A stretch of DNA of 64,000 bases from Lentzea alba. Lineage in GTDB: Bacteria; Actinomycetota; Actinomycetes; Mycobacteriales; Pseudonocardiaceae. Where the stretch lies: positions 62,001 through 126,000 of the forward strand of contig NZ_JAAMPJ010000007.1 of NCBI RefSeq assembly GCF_011067745.1, in the 5' to 3' direction. The notes below the pieces were generated by a model. That model did not search any database, was not told where the DNA came from, and was given only the letters and a program-made list of their open reading frames with translations. Made by a program: the position numbers and the translations under genes. Every line of letters starts with the position of its first letter. The first letter of the stretch is position 1. This document shows, piece after piece, positions 43,375-51,270 of this stretch.

Positions 43375-44636
43375 TCGCCGATGGCGGTCTTGATGTTGCG
43401 CAACGCGTCGTCCCACGCCGTGGCCGGGTTGCCGCCGCTCTGCTCGACGTTGGTGATGGCGTTGAGGAATTCCTGGCCGATGACCGCGCTGTCGGGGCCG
43501 ATGTAGAACGGCTTGAGCCCGAGCAGCGAGTCGGTGTAGATCTTGCCGGTCGGCGCGTCGGAGAAGAACGGGTCCTTCGCGTCGGCGAGCTTGCCGTCCT
43601 GGTAGACCAACGGGGTGGAAGGCAGGGCGCCGACCCGGACGAAGTGCTCCAACTGGCCCTGGGGCGACTGCATCTCCTTGATGTACTCCCAGGCCGCCTG
43701 CGGGTTCTTCGCGCGCTTGGGGATGGCCAGGTAGCTGCCGCCCCAGTTGCCCGAGCCGCCAGGGATCTTCGCGATGTCCCACTTGCCCTTGGTGTCGGGC
43801 GCGGTGCTGCGGATGGTGTTGAGCATCCACGACGGCGCGGACACGGCCGCGTACTGGCCCTGCGCCATGCCCGCGCTCCACGCGCTTTCGAACGAGGACT
43901 GCCCGGAGGTGATCCCTGCGGTCGCCGCCTTGATGCCGAGGTCGAACGCGGCCTTCACCTGCGGGTTGGTGCTGTAGACCAGCTTGCGGTCCGCGCTGTG
44001 GTACTTCTCCGACACCTGGTTGACCGCCTGGTAGAACACGCTGGTGGCCGCGTTGTCGGTGAACGCCTTGCCAGTGGCCTGCTTGTAGCGCCTGCCCGTC
44101 TCGATGAACGCGTCCCACGTCGGCCACAGCGCGCTCACCGCGGCTCGGTCGGTGGGCAGCCCGGCGGCGGCGAACAGGTCGGTCCGGTACGCCACGGCCA
44201 TCCCGCCCACGTCGGTGGGTACGCCCAGCACCTCGCCGTCCTTGGCGACGCTCTGCCGCCACACCCAGTCCAGGTAGTCGTCCTTGACGTCGTCGGCGCC
44301 CAACGTGCGCAAGTCCACGAAGTTCTGCGGCTGCTGCACGAACTGCGGCAGGTTGTCGCCCTGGATGAGCACCAGGTCCGGCACCTTGCCACCGGCCAGC
44401 GCCGTGGTCAGCGACTGGGCAGTCTCCGTGGAGGTGCCCACCTCAGTCAGCTTGATCTGGATGTCTGGGCGCTTCGCCTGGTACGCGTCGACGGTCAGCT
44501 TCTGGTTGATCGCGGAGAACGACCAGAACTCGAAGGACTTGCCGTCGCCTCCCCCTCCGCCTCCAGTGCCGGGTGTGCAGGCAGTGAGGAGGGCCAGGAC
44601 CGCAGCGGCGCGGAGCAGGGGTGAGCGGAGTTTCAC
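43371..44636 (-). CDS. Sugar ABC transporter substrate-binding lipoprotein
   Basis: A 421-aa extracellular binding protein. The N-terminus ends in a lipobox LLTAC with Cys20 as lipidation site, followed by a Gly-rich tether. The body is an SBP of the carbohydrate type (FEFWSFSAINQKLTVDAYQ, VPDLVLIQGDN). With two permeases and a GH43 enzyme downstream, the ligand is likely a xylo- or arabinoxylo-oligosaccharide. It is the first gene of the operon and lies downstream of a LacI-type operator. Confidence 0.92.
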   Translation of the reverse strand: MKLRSPLLRAAAVLALLTACTPGTGGGGGGDGKSFEFWSFSAINQKLTVDAYQAKRPDIQIKLTEVGTSTETAQSLTTALAGGKVPDLVLIQGDNLPQFVQQPQNFVDLRTLGADDVKDDYLDWVWRQSVAKDGEVLGVPTDVGGMAVAYRTDLFAAAGLPTDRAAVSALWPTWDAFIETGRRYKQATGKAFTDNAATSVFYQAVNQVSEKYHSADRKLVYSTNPQVKAAFDLGIKAATAGITSGQSSFESAWSAGMAQGQYAAVSAPSWMLNTIRSTAPDTKGKWDIAKIPGGSGNWGGSYLAIPKRAKNPQAAWEYIKEMQSPQGQLEHFVRVGALPSTPLVYQDGKLADAKDPFFSDAPTGKIYTDSLLGLKPFYIGPDSAVIGQEFLNAITNVEQSGGNPATAWDDALRNIKTAIGE

Positions 44637-44767
44637 GACGCTTCTCCAAGGTGTGCGAGAACAAGTGGCACCGTCACCGCGCGGTGGGCCACCGAAAGCG
44701 GGCGATCGCGTGAATCGGGTCGAACTCCTGCCCCACCGTGCGGTCGAAACTTTCGTCTCAACTGTGA

Positions 44768-44783
44768 TTGTTAGCGCTCACGA
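44768..44783. promoter_or_regulatory. LacI-type operator upstream of the GH43/ABC operon
   Basis: GTTAGCGCTCAC lies 133 bp upstream of the binding-protein start and closely matches the palindrome at 50628-50639 and the half-matching site at 50761. The AGCGCT centre is typical of LacI/GalR-family operators that control sugar operons. No LacI gene is in the window. The rest of the 325-bp spacer 44637-44961 holds no supported gene. Confidence 0.6.
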
Positions 44784-44961
44784 CAGTAAGCCGCGCCACA
44801 GGGGTCGTCAAGAACCGTTGTGCTACTTGCAATCGCCTAACCGGAAATTGATCCACAGTGGACCTTTACCGCAAACTTTGTGAACGCGAACTAGCTAAAA
44901 GTTTCGAAAACCCTTTAGCGGTGACGACCTTGTCGACGTCGGGGCTGGATGACTCCGCCGA

Positions 44962-45165
44962 GAAGATCATGTCGGTCTGCGGTGAAGCGTTCGATCTGAT
45001 CGGGTTCGAGAGACTGAGGCCAGCCCGCAGGGGTGCCGCGCCAGCGAGTGGTCGGTGGGTTCGGTGCTCGTCGTAGTGCCGCTCGTACTCACGCGGCGCG
45101 TGCTGTAGACGGACCTGATTCCAGATCAGCGCGCGGTTCAACAGTTCGCCGCGAAGGTTCGAGCT
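44962..45165 (-). pseudogene. Transposase remnant (integrase family, copy 4)
   Basis: Minus-strand LRGELLNRALIWNQVRLQHA, then PREYERHYDEHRTHRPLAGA, matches the C-terminal half of the remnant at 15801-16240 (about 85 percent identical by eye over roughly 125 bp, continuing more weakly to the 3' side). Both ends run into unrelated sequence. Nothing else is supported between 45166 and 45450, apart from a short plus-strand stretch ending HGWMVEPVADRGVHYRWRK that I cannot place. Confidence 0.7.
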
Positions 45166-45450
45166 GTCCAATAGCGCATGAACACACCAACTGCGCAAGC
45201 TTGCTACATGGGGGCTCAAGTCTCGAACATTCTCTTACCCCACGGGATTTAACAGAATCCCGTGGAGTAATTCACGTTTCAGCCTCTTTCAGATCACCGC
45301 TCCAATCGAAGGCGAGCGCCGACTGAACTGGACGACGAGCAGTTTCCACAGTTTTCAGTGTTAGTGGTGCGGGTCGAATTTCAAGACGCTGCTCGGTGAA
45401 CTGCTCTCCCACGGCTGGATGGTCGAACCAGTCGCCGACCGAGGTGTTCA

Positions 45451-46329
45451 CTACAGGTGGCGGAAGTAGTGGCTCGCGAAGTCGGTCAACCGCTGCGCCG
45501 CGGCGGAGAAGTAGGTGTCCGCGCGCCAGACCAGTGTCAGGACGCGGTGGCAGTCCGGGGCGTCCAGGTGCATCCAGGTTCCGGGGAGATGGGCGCTGAC
45601 GCTGCGGGAGTACGCGGGCACCAGCCCGACGCCGAGTCCTGCGCTGATCAGGTAGCCGGTGGCGCCGGGTTCGTCGCTCTCGCAGACGTACTCGGGTTGT
45701 AGTCCGGCCTCCGCGAACAGCCGGTCAGTCAGCTCGCGTGGCCAGTAGCCGGGGCGGGTGGTGACGAACGGTTCGCCCGCGAGTTCCTCCAGTCGCACGC
45801 GTTTCCGCCCGGCGAGCCGATGTCCCTGCGGCACACCGAGCAGCGCCTCCTCACGCAACAGTTCCCTGGTCTGCAGGTCCGGTCCTGACAGTGGCTGGGA
45901 GGCGAAGCAGAGGTCGACTTCGCCGGTGCGCAGCTGTTTCGCCATGGTCGTCGCGGACGACTGGTAAAGCCGGATGTCCACGCCAGGATGTTCGGCGCGG
46001 AACTCTGTTACCAGCCCGGTGAGGGTGAGGAGGGTTTCCGCGGCAACGGCGATGCTGCCGTGGTCGAGGCCGGCGGCGTCCTCGAGTTCGCGGCGGGCGT
46101 CGTCGAGCTCGCGCAGTCCGCGGTCGACGCGGCGAAGAAACCCGGCGCCGAACCGGTTGAGCCGCAATCCGCGCCCCACTCGGTCGAACAGCGGCACGCC
46201 GAGGTCGGCCTCCAGCCGGGCAATGGCGCGGCTGAGCGAGGGCTGCGCGACGCGCAGCTCAGCGGCGGCCTGGCTGAGGTGCTCGCGGCGGGCGACCGCC
46301 TGGAAGTAGCGGAGTTGCAGCAAATCCAT
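45451..46329 (-). CDS. LysR-family regulator
   Basis: A 292-aa LysR-type regulator with the classical N-terminus (LRYFQAVARREHLSQAAAEL, then RVAQPSLSRAIARLEADLGV) and an effector domain with IAVAAETLLTLTGLVTEFRA. It is divergent from the membrane protein/multicopper oxidase operon, with 102 bp between. It probably senses a small aromatic or metal-related signal and controls that operon, but this is inference from position. Confidence 0.9.
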   Translation of the reverse strand: MDLLQLRYFQAVARREHLSQAAAELRVAQPSLSRAIARLEADLGVPLFDRVGRGLRLNRFGAGFLRRVDRGLRELDDARRELEDAAGLDHGSIAVAAETLLTLTGLVTEFRAEHPGVDIRLYQSSATTMAKQLRTGEVDLCFASQPLSGPDLQTRELLREEALLGVPQGHRLAGRKRVRLEELAGEPFVTTRPGYWPRELTDRLFAEAGLQPEYVCESDEPGATGYLISAGLGVGLVPAYSRSVSAHLPGTWMHLDAPDCHRVLTLVWRADTYFSAAAQRLTDFASHYFRHL

Positions 46330-46431
46330 TCATAGCCTCGTAGTCATCAATACATGTTGGTTCTGGTCTTGGACAGCATAGAACGCGTCGGTAACGCTGT
46401 GGACGGTTGAAGAACCACGCGGAAAGAGACC

Positions 46432-46554
46432 ATGACACTCATTGAGACCACCAACAGCGAACCACTCCTGTGCCAAGGAGTGTTCGTCCGCATCGCGAGC
46501 TTCGCCCACCGGCGGAGATGGCTCGTCCTGACGCTGCCGGAGGTCGAGCTATGA
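46432..46554 (+). CDS. 40-aa leader-like ORF resembling an MMPL N-terminus
   Basis: A short frame of 40 codons: VFVRIASFAHRRRWLVLT resembles the cytoplasmic start and first helix of MMPL/RND-like transporters (xxRLGRFAxRRRWLVL). It stops before any full membrane segment (EVEL then stop). Its TGA overlaps the ATG of the next gene by four bases. Either it is the residue of a deleted MMPL gene or it now serves as a translated leader that couples ribosomes into the operon. Confidence 0.5.
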   Translation: MTLIETTNSEPLLCQGVFVRIASFAHRRRWLVLTLPEVEL

Positions 46555-46961
46555 CCAACACAGTCGCGGCGCGGGAACCATCGCCGCTGTCACGTGGGCG
46601 GACTGTGCTGGGTGTGACGCGCGGGTGCGTCACCCTGCACACCGTCGCCATCTTCGCCCAGCCGGTGTTCGCCGGCCGCTACCTGACCGGCGACTACGAC
46701 ATGCTCGCGGTGCACGGACTCGGTGCCGACCTGATCACCTGTCTCGGGGTGGCACAGATCGTGCTCTCGGTGCTGCTCTGGTGGCGCGGCGGGACGCGCT
46801 GGCCGTTCTGGGCGAGTCTGCTGCTGTTCCTCGGCGAGTCCGGGCAGTACTTCGCGGGGCTGTCCGGCGCGCTGGACCTGCACGTTCCGCTGGGTGTCGC
46901 GCTGGCCGTGGCCGCCTCGATCACGCTGGTAGCGATCTGCCGGAATGGAGACCGGCGATGA
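46551..46961 (+). CDS. Hypothetical four-helix membrane protein in the multicopper oxidase operon
   Basis: A 136-aa integral membrane protein with helices at about residues 22-42, 52-75, 82-100 and 110-130. It has a few potential metal ligands (His30, His54, His111) but no recognised family. It is overlapped at both ends by four-base ATGA junctions, with the 40-aa ORF and with the multicopper oxidase, so the three are translated together. It may be a membrane partner of the oxidase. Confidence 0.75.
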   Translation: MTNTVAAREPSPLSRGRTVLGVTRGCVTLHTVAIFAQPVFAGRYLTGDYDMLAVHGLGADLITCLGVAQIVLSVLLWWRGGTRWPFWASLLLFLGESGQYFAGLSGALDLHVPLGVALAVAASITLVAICRNGDRR

Positions 46962-48517
46962 GCGGGCTGTCCCGGCGTCGGTTCCTCGGCCTGGCCGGCG
47001 GGGCGGGGGCGCTGGTCACTGCCGGGCTTGCCGGGCCGCGGCTGTTCGGACCTGCCGCGGCCACCGGGGAACTGGTCGTCAGCCGGCTGCCGCTGCCCGC
47101 GCCGTTCCAGGTGCCGCTGCCGATCCCGGCGGTGCTGAACCCGGTCGCCCGGAACCCGGACGCCGACCGGTACGAGATCGTCCAGCGGGAAGCCACCATG
47201 GAGATCCTTCCTGGAACGCGCACGCCCATCTGGGGCTACCAGGGCACTTTCCCGGGACCGACCATCGAGTCCCGCAGCGGCCGCACAGCAGTTGTCGTAC
47301 ACCGCAACGAGCTTCCCGTGCCGACCGTCGTCCACCTGCACGGCGGCCACACCCCGGCGGACTCCGACGGCTACACCACCGATCTCGTACTGCCCGCCGG
47401 CGGCACCCACACGGCGCACGCCGGCATGCACGATCCGGCCGCGAAGGTGACCCAGGTCGAGCGCGAGTACGTGTATCCGTTGCGGCAGAAGGCAGCCACG
47501 CTCTGGTACCACGATCATCGGATGGACTTCACCGGGCCGGCCGTCTACCGGGGCCTGGCCGGGTTCCACCTCGTCCGGGACGACGAGGAGGACTCCTTGC
47601 CGCTGCCGCGTGGCGAGCGGGAGCTGCCACTGATGATCGCCGACCGTGCGTTCGCCGAGGACGGGTCCATGCGTTATCCGTCCATCGATCCGACGTTGCA
47701 CACCGTGCACGGTGTCGAGGAGTCCTACGTCGAAGGGGTGCTCGGCGACGTGATCCTGGTGAACGGGGCGCCATGGCCGGTGGCCGAGGTGTCCGCGACC
47801 AGGTACCGGCTGCGAGTGCTCAACGCGTCCAACGCACGCCGCTACGACCTCGCGCTCGATCCGCCGCCACCCGGTGGACAGGCCTTCACCCAGATCGGGT
47901 CGGACCAGGGTCTGCTTGACGCACCGCGCGTGCACGACCACGTGACAGTCGCCCCGGCCGAACGGTTCGACCTGGTCGTCGACTTCGGCCGCTACCCGAT
48001 CGGCTCCGAGGTCACCCTGGTCAACCGGCTCGGCGCCGGCGGCACCGCCCACGTGATGCGGTTCCGCGTCACCCGGCGCGCCACCGAGGACAGCCACATC
48101 CCCGACCGGCTCGCCGACATCGAGCCGCTCGACCGCACGCAGGCGACCGTGACCAGAGAGTTCTCCTTCCGCGGCGGCCGGATCGGTGACCGGCACGGCT
48201 GGACGATCGGCGGGCATCCCTTCTCACCGACCAGGACCGACGTCCGCCCGCGGCTCGGCGACGTGGAGATCTGGCGCTTCGTGGCGGACGTGCACCACCC
48301 GATCCACCTGCACCTCGTCCACTTCCGCGTGCTCTCCCGTGGCGACCGCGAACCAGGACCGTACGACGCGGGCCGCAAGGACACCGTCGACCTGCGCCCA
48401 GGCGAGGCCGTGGAGGTGATCGCACGGTTCGACGGCTACCGCGGCCGGTACATGTTCCACTGCCACAACCTCGAGCACGAGGACATGGGCATGATGGCCA
48501 ACTTCGAAGTCTTCTGA
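46958..48517 (+). CDS. Tat-exported multicopper oxidase
   Basis: A 519-aa laccase-like oxidase. The Tat signal is SRRRFLGLAGG (residues 5-15). All four copper-ligand blocks are present: HLHGGH (about 127), WYHDH (about 184), HPIHLHLVHF (about 447) and HCHNLEHEDMGM (about 501, containing the Cys ligand of the type 1 copper with Met as axial ligand). It oxidises phenols or metals outside the membrane while reducing O2 to water. CotA/phenoxazinone-synthase-like enzymes are the closest in pattern. It is the last gene of the operon controlled by the divergent LysR. Confidence 0.93.
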   Translation: MSGLSRRRFLGLAGGAGALVTAGLAGPRLFGPAAATGELVVSRLPLPAPFQVPLPIPAVLNPVARNPDADRYEIVQREATMEILPGTRTPIWGYQGTFPGPTIESRSGRTAVVVHRNELPVPTVVHLHGGHTPADSDGYTTDLVLPAGGTHTAHAGMHDPAAKVTQVEREYVYPLRQKAATLWYHDHRMDFTGPAVYRGLAGFHLVRDDEEDSLPLPRGERELPLMIADRAFAEDGSMRYPSIDPTLHTVHGVEESYVEGVLGDVILVNGAPWPVAEVSATRYRLRVLNASNARRYDLALDPPPPGGQAFTQIGSDQGLLDAPRVHDHVTVAPAERFDLVVDFGRYPIGSEVTLVNRLGAGGTAHVMRFRVTRRATEDSHIPDRLADIEPLDRTQATVTREFSFRGGRIGDRHGWTIGGHPFSPTRTDVRPRLGDVEIWRFVADVHHPIHLHLVHFRVLSRGDREPGPYDAGRKDTVDLRPGEAVEVIARFDGYRGRYMFHCHNLEHEDMGMMANFEVF

Positions 48518-48667
48518 GCGACGCCCGCGCCCCCGATCACGGGCGACGGTGGACACGCCCATCACCGAGGTTCCTTCACCGTTCGGCGACCGATCGCATC
48601 CGCGACAGCATGTTCACCACGACTTGTGGCCATGGTCCGCCCACCCGGAACTGAAAGCAGGGATCCA

Positions 48668-49165
48668 ATGCACAACACCAACGCGCGCACCAGGGCGCTG
48701 GTCATGAAGTTCATTGCCATGTCGCTCATCACCTTCGCCGCCGGCGGTTGCGGCGTAGACCCGGGCGTGACAGAGACCCTCGCAGGTGATCAGGTCGAAG
48801 TCCTCGATCTCAAGGTTGAGAACGATCAGTACGCGGCTCTCGACCTCAACCAGGCGGGGGTGAGCGTGGGCGACATGGACGTCTACTCCGGCAACGCGAT
48901 GAAGGACGGGCGCAAAGTTGGACGCGGCGGCGGCTCGTGCCAAGTCACGCATCTCGATGGCGAAAAAGTCACCATGCAGTGCGTGATCACGATGGAACTC
49001 GAGCACGGCTCCGTAACCATGCAGTCCTTCTGGACAAGAGGCGCGAGTCCGCTCGACATGGCCGTCACCGGCGGCACGGGCGTGTACCGCAACGCGCGGG
49101 GTACGGTTCGCTTCTGGGACATCGCAACTCCGAACGAACGGGCGCGCGCGGAGATCACCCGTTGA
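48668..49165 (+). CDS. Secreted allene-oxide-cyclase-barrel/dirigent-like protein
   Basis: A 165-aa exported protein. The signal-like N-terminus ends FAAGGCGVDP, a poor lipobox (no Leu at -3), so Cys28 may or may not be lipidated. The body has the pattern of AOC-barrel/dirigent proteins: GDMDVYSGNAMKDGRKVGRG, SCQVTHLDGEKVTMQCVITM, then LDMAVTGGTGVYRNARGTVR. The usual role is binding or steering a small organic substrate. The ATG at 48668 is preferred; another at 48704 would shorten the signal. Confidence 0.7.
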   Translation: MHNTNARTRALVMKFIAMSLITFAAGGCGVDPGVTETLAGDQVEVLDLKVENDQYAALDLNQAGVSVGDMDVYSGNAMKDGRKVGRGGGSCQVTHLDGEKVTMQCVITMELEHGSVTMQSFWTRGASPLDMAVTGGTGVYRNARGTVRFWDIATPNERARAEITR

Positions 49166-49504
49166 TGTGCGGAGTGAATCCCCGGAGAGCCGAACTCCGC
49201 GCTGGCTGATCGAGCAGAATCCTCAAACTCCAACCAACGGCACGATCACCTTTGCCTTGCTGCGCAGCAGGACGCTGCTTGTTGAGCAAGCGCGCGGGAA
49301 CGACGTTGCCGAGTGTGAGCGTGACCAACTCGGCGACGCGGTCTGGTCTTCCGTTACCGCGCACCGCCGCGTGATTCCAGGGCAGCTGGCTGGCCGGAAC
49401 ATGCTCAGGTCCGGAGCGAGCGGCATCGTCGAGTGGGCGTTCTCTCACCCGGATCTGGTCGATCACCGCCTGAACGGATCGGGGCAGGCCTTCACGTCAG
49501 CGGG
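49166..49504. other. Intergenic stretch without a supported gene
   Basis: These 339 bases lie between the convergent AOC-like gene and the SGNH-ricin hydrolase. I see no gene, hairpin or repeat in them that I can defend. Confidence 0.4.
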
Positions 49505-50599
49505 TCAGAACCTCCACTGCTGGTTCGACTGGCCGGAGCACGACCACAGCACCAGCCGGGTGCCGTTGGCGGAACCGTTCGCCGAGGCGTCCAGGCACAG
49601 GCCGGACGCCGCGTTGGTGATCGTGCCGTTGGCGTTGAGGTTCCACCGCTGGTTCGCGCCGCCGGTGCAGTCCCAGATCACCACCTTGGTGCCGTTGGTG
49701 GTGCCCCAGCCAGAGGCGTCCAGGCACTTCGAGCCGTAGACCACGAACTGCTGGCCGGAGGTGTAGGCCCAGTTCTGGTTGGTTCCGCCGTGACAGTCCC
49801 AGAGCTGGGTCTGGGTGCCGTTGGCGGTGGTCGCCCCCGGAACGTCCACGCACCGGTTCGACGGCACGCCGACGATCTGCTTGCCCGCCGCGGGATCGCC
49901 GATGCTGCCGGGCACCGAACGCAGTGCGGTGTACCAGGTCGCGGCCATCTTGTCGTAGCCGGTGGCGGTCGGGTGGACTCCGTCGATCAGGTCCGCGGTG
50001 GTGAGTGCGGCGTGCATGTCGACCAGGTGCACGCGCTTGCCCGCGTTCTTCTTGCTCTGCACCATTCCGGGGATCGTGGCGTTGAACGCGCGGCCCGCGG
50101 CCTCCTGCCCCTCGTTCGCCATGGGGATGATCGTCGCGACGAACACGTCGGCGTTGGGCGAGGTCGAGGTGATGCGGTCGACCAGGGCCGACAGGCGGGC
50201 GGGTGCGTTGGCCACGTCGTGGTTCTGCAGCATGTCGTTGGTGCCGATGTGCAGCAGGACGGTGCGTGGATCGGTGTTGCGGAGCCAGGTGACGATGTTC
50301 GCGTCGATCTGGTCGATGCGCCAGCCGGGGTGTCCCTCGTGGTCGTGGTCTCCGAGCGACGACGGGCCGTTGAACTGCGAGCCGACCAAGTCCACCCGGT
50401 AGTTCCCACCGCCGAACCGCTGCCACAAGCCGATGCGGTAGCCGCCCGGCACCTGCGTCCCCTCGGTGATCGAGTCACCCAGCGGCATGACCCTGGTGCC
50501 GCCGTTGGATTCCGCCACCGCCGGAGCGGTGGGCAGCAGCACGGCGGTGAGCACAGCGGCGGCGCAGACGACGAGCCGCCGGAAACTTCCCTGCATCAT
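49505..50599 (-). CDS. Secreted SGNH hydrolase with C-terminal ricin-B lectin domain
   Basis: A 364-aa extracellular enzyme. The signal peptide is RLVVCAAAVLTAVLLPTAPA with cleavage after AVAE or nearby. The SGNH domain spans about 32-235: MPLGDSITEG (catalytic Ser), LLHIGTNDM (Gly and Asn) and LIDGVHPTATGY (Asp, His). The ricin-type beta-trefoil spans about 240-364, with three QxW motifs (NQNWAY, NQRWNL, NQQWRF). It probably deacetylates plant polysaccharides such as acetyl-xylan while bound through the lectin. Two tandem ATGs (50599 and 50596) are possible after GGGAG. LacI-type operators upstream link it to the GH43/ABC operon. Confidence 0.9.
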   Translation of the reverse strand: MMQGSFRRLVVCAAAVLTAVLLPTAPAVAESNGGTRVMPLGDSITEGTQVPGGYRIGLWQRFGGGNYRVDLVGSQFNGPSSLGDHDHEGHPGWRIDQIDANIVTWLRNTDPRTVLLHIGTNDMLQNHDVANAPARLSALVDRITSTSPNADVFVATIIPMANEGQEAAGRAFNATIPGMVQSKKNAGKRVHLVDMHAALTTADLIDGVHPTATGYDKMAATWYTALRSVPGSIGDPAAGKQIVGVPSNRCVDVPGATTANGTQTQLWDCHGGTNQNWAYTSGQQFVVYGSKCLDASGWGTTNGTKVVIWDCTGGANQRWNLNANGTITNAASGLCLDASANGSANGTRLVLWSCSGQSNQQWRF

Positions 50600-50627
50600 G
50601 ATCTCCCGTCCAACACGGCCAGGTTGC

Positions 50628-50639
50628 GTTAGCGCTAAC
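50628..50639. promoter_or_regulatory. LacI-type operator (perfect palindrome)
   Basis: GTTAGCGCTAAC is a perfect 12-bp palindrome 29 bp upstream of the SGNH-ricin start, overlapping the expected leader. It shares its core with 44768-44783. Confidence 0.65.
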
Positions 50640-50760
50640 ACTGCGTAACCCAGCGGTGTCGCGTCAAGACTTCACGCCACGTGAGACGACGGGCTCGCAG
50701 AGCAGAGGATCTGCGCACTTCCGCCGACACGACAGGAATGGCCACTGGCGGACCCTGGCT

Positions 50761-50772
50761 GTTAGCGTTCAC
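50761..50772. promoter_or_regulatory. Second, imperfect LacI-type site
   Basis: GTTAGCGTTCAC differs by one base from the site at 44770 and lies 133 bp upstream of the palindrome at 50628, a spacing compatible with repression by DNA looping. Confidence 0.4.
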
Positions 50773-50857
50773 ACCGCTGGTGCGAGGGGTCTGACACGGC
50801 TCAGGACTTCTGCGGCGACAGCCAACTCGCGACCCCCACCCGTGACTTGAAACAGAG

Positions 50858-51000
50858 CTCGCCACCGCGCACGGCCACGGCCGCCTCGACGGCGGTGGTG
50901 ATGGCGACGGTCTTGGCGCTGGCCACCTCGCCCTGGTCCCGCAGCTCGGCGGTGATCCGCCGTGACCCGTAGGTCCCGCCGGAGTCCTTGCGCACTGGGT
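50858..51000 (-). pseudogene. Fragment of an IS3 OrfB with internal deletion
   Basis: Minus-strand RKDSGGTYGSRRITAELRDQ, then GEVASAKTVA, is joined in frame to ITTAVEAAVAVRGGELC. In the copy at 17274-17960 these two parts are separated by about 270 bp, so this fragment has lost them. It lies between the hydrolase promoter and the PKS 3' end. Nothing else is supported from 51001 to 51270. Confidence 0.7.
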
Positions 51001-51270
51001 GATCTTCACTTCCAGGTCCGCGCGGCGCCGCCGACGTGGCGTCAGGATCGTTGCCGCGCAACGCTTCACGCAGGCGTGGACATCGGCCCCTTGCTGCCCC
51101 GCTGGTCCGGCGACAGGCTGCGCCCTCGGGCTCAGAGGGCGTGAGGCTCCCACGGTTTCGAATTCGCTCAGCGTTCGAGACCATCCCGCACTTTCCGGCA
51201 CGGACCAGAACACTTGGGACGACATCGCGCGACGAGGCGCCGGACGCCCACCCACCCGAGCAGCGTTGAC

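Noticed and set aside
45166..45450. Plus-strand stretch ending HGWMVEPVADRGVHYRWRK as a gene remnant
   Set aside because: It is only about 30 codons, has no start with a ribosome-binding site, and I cannot assign a family.
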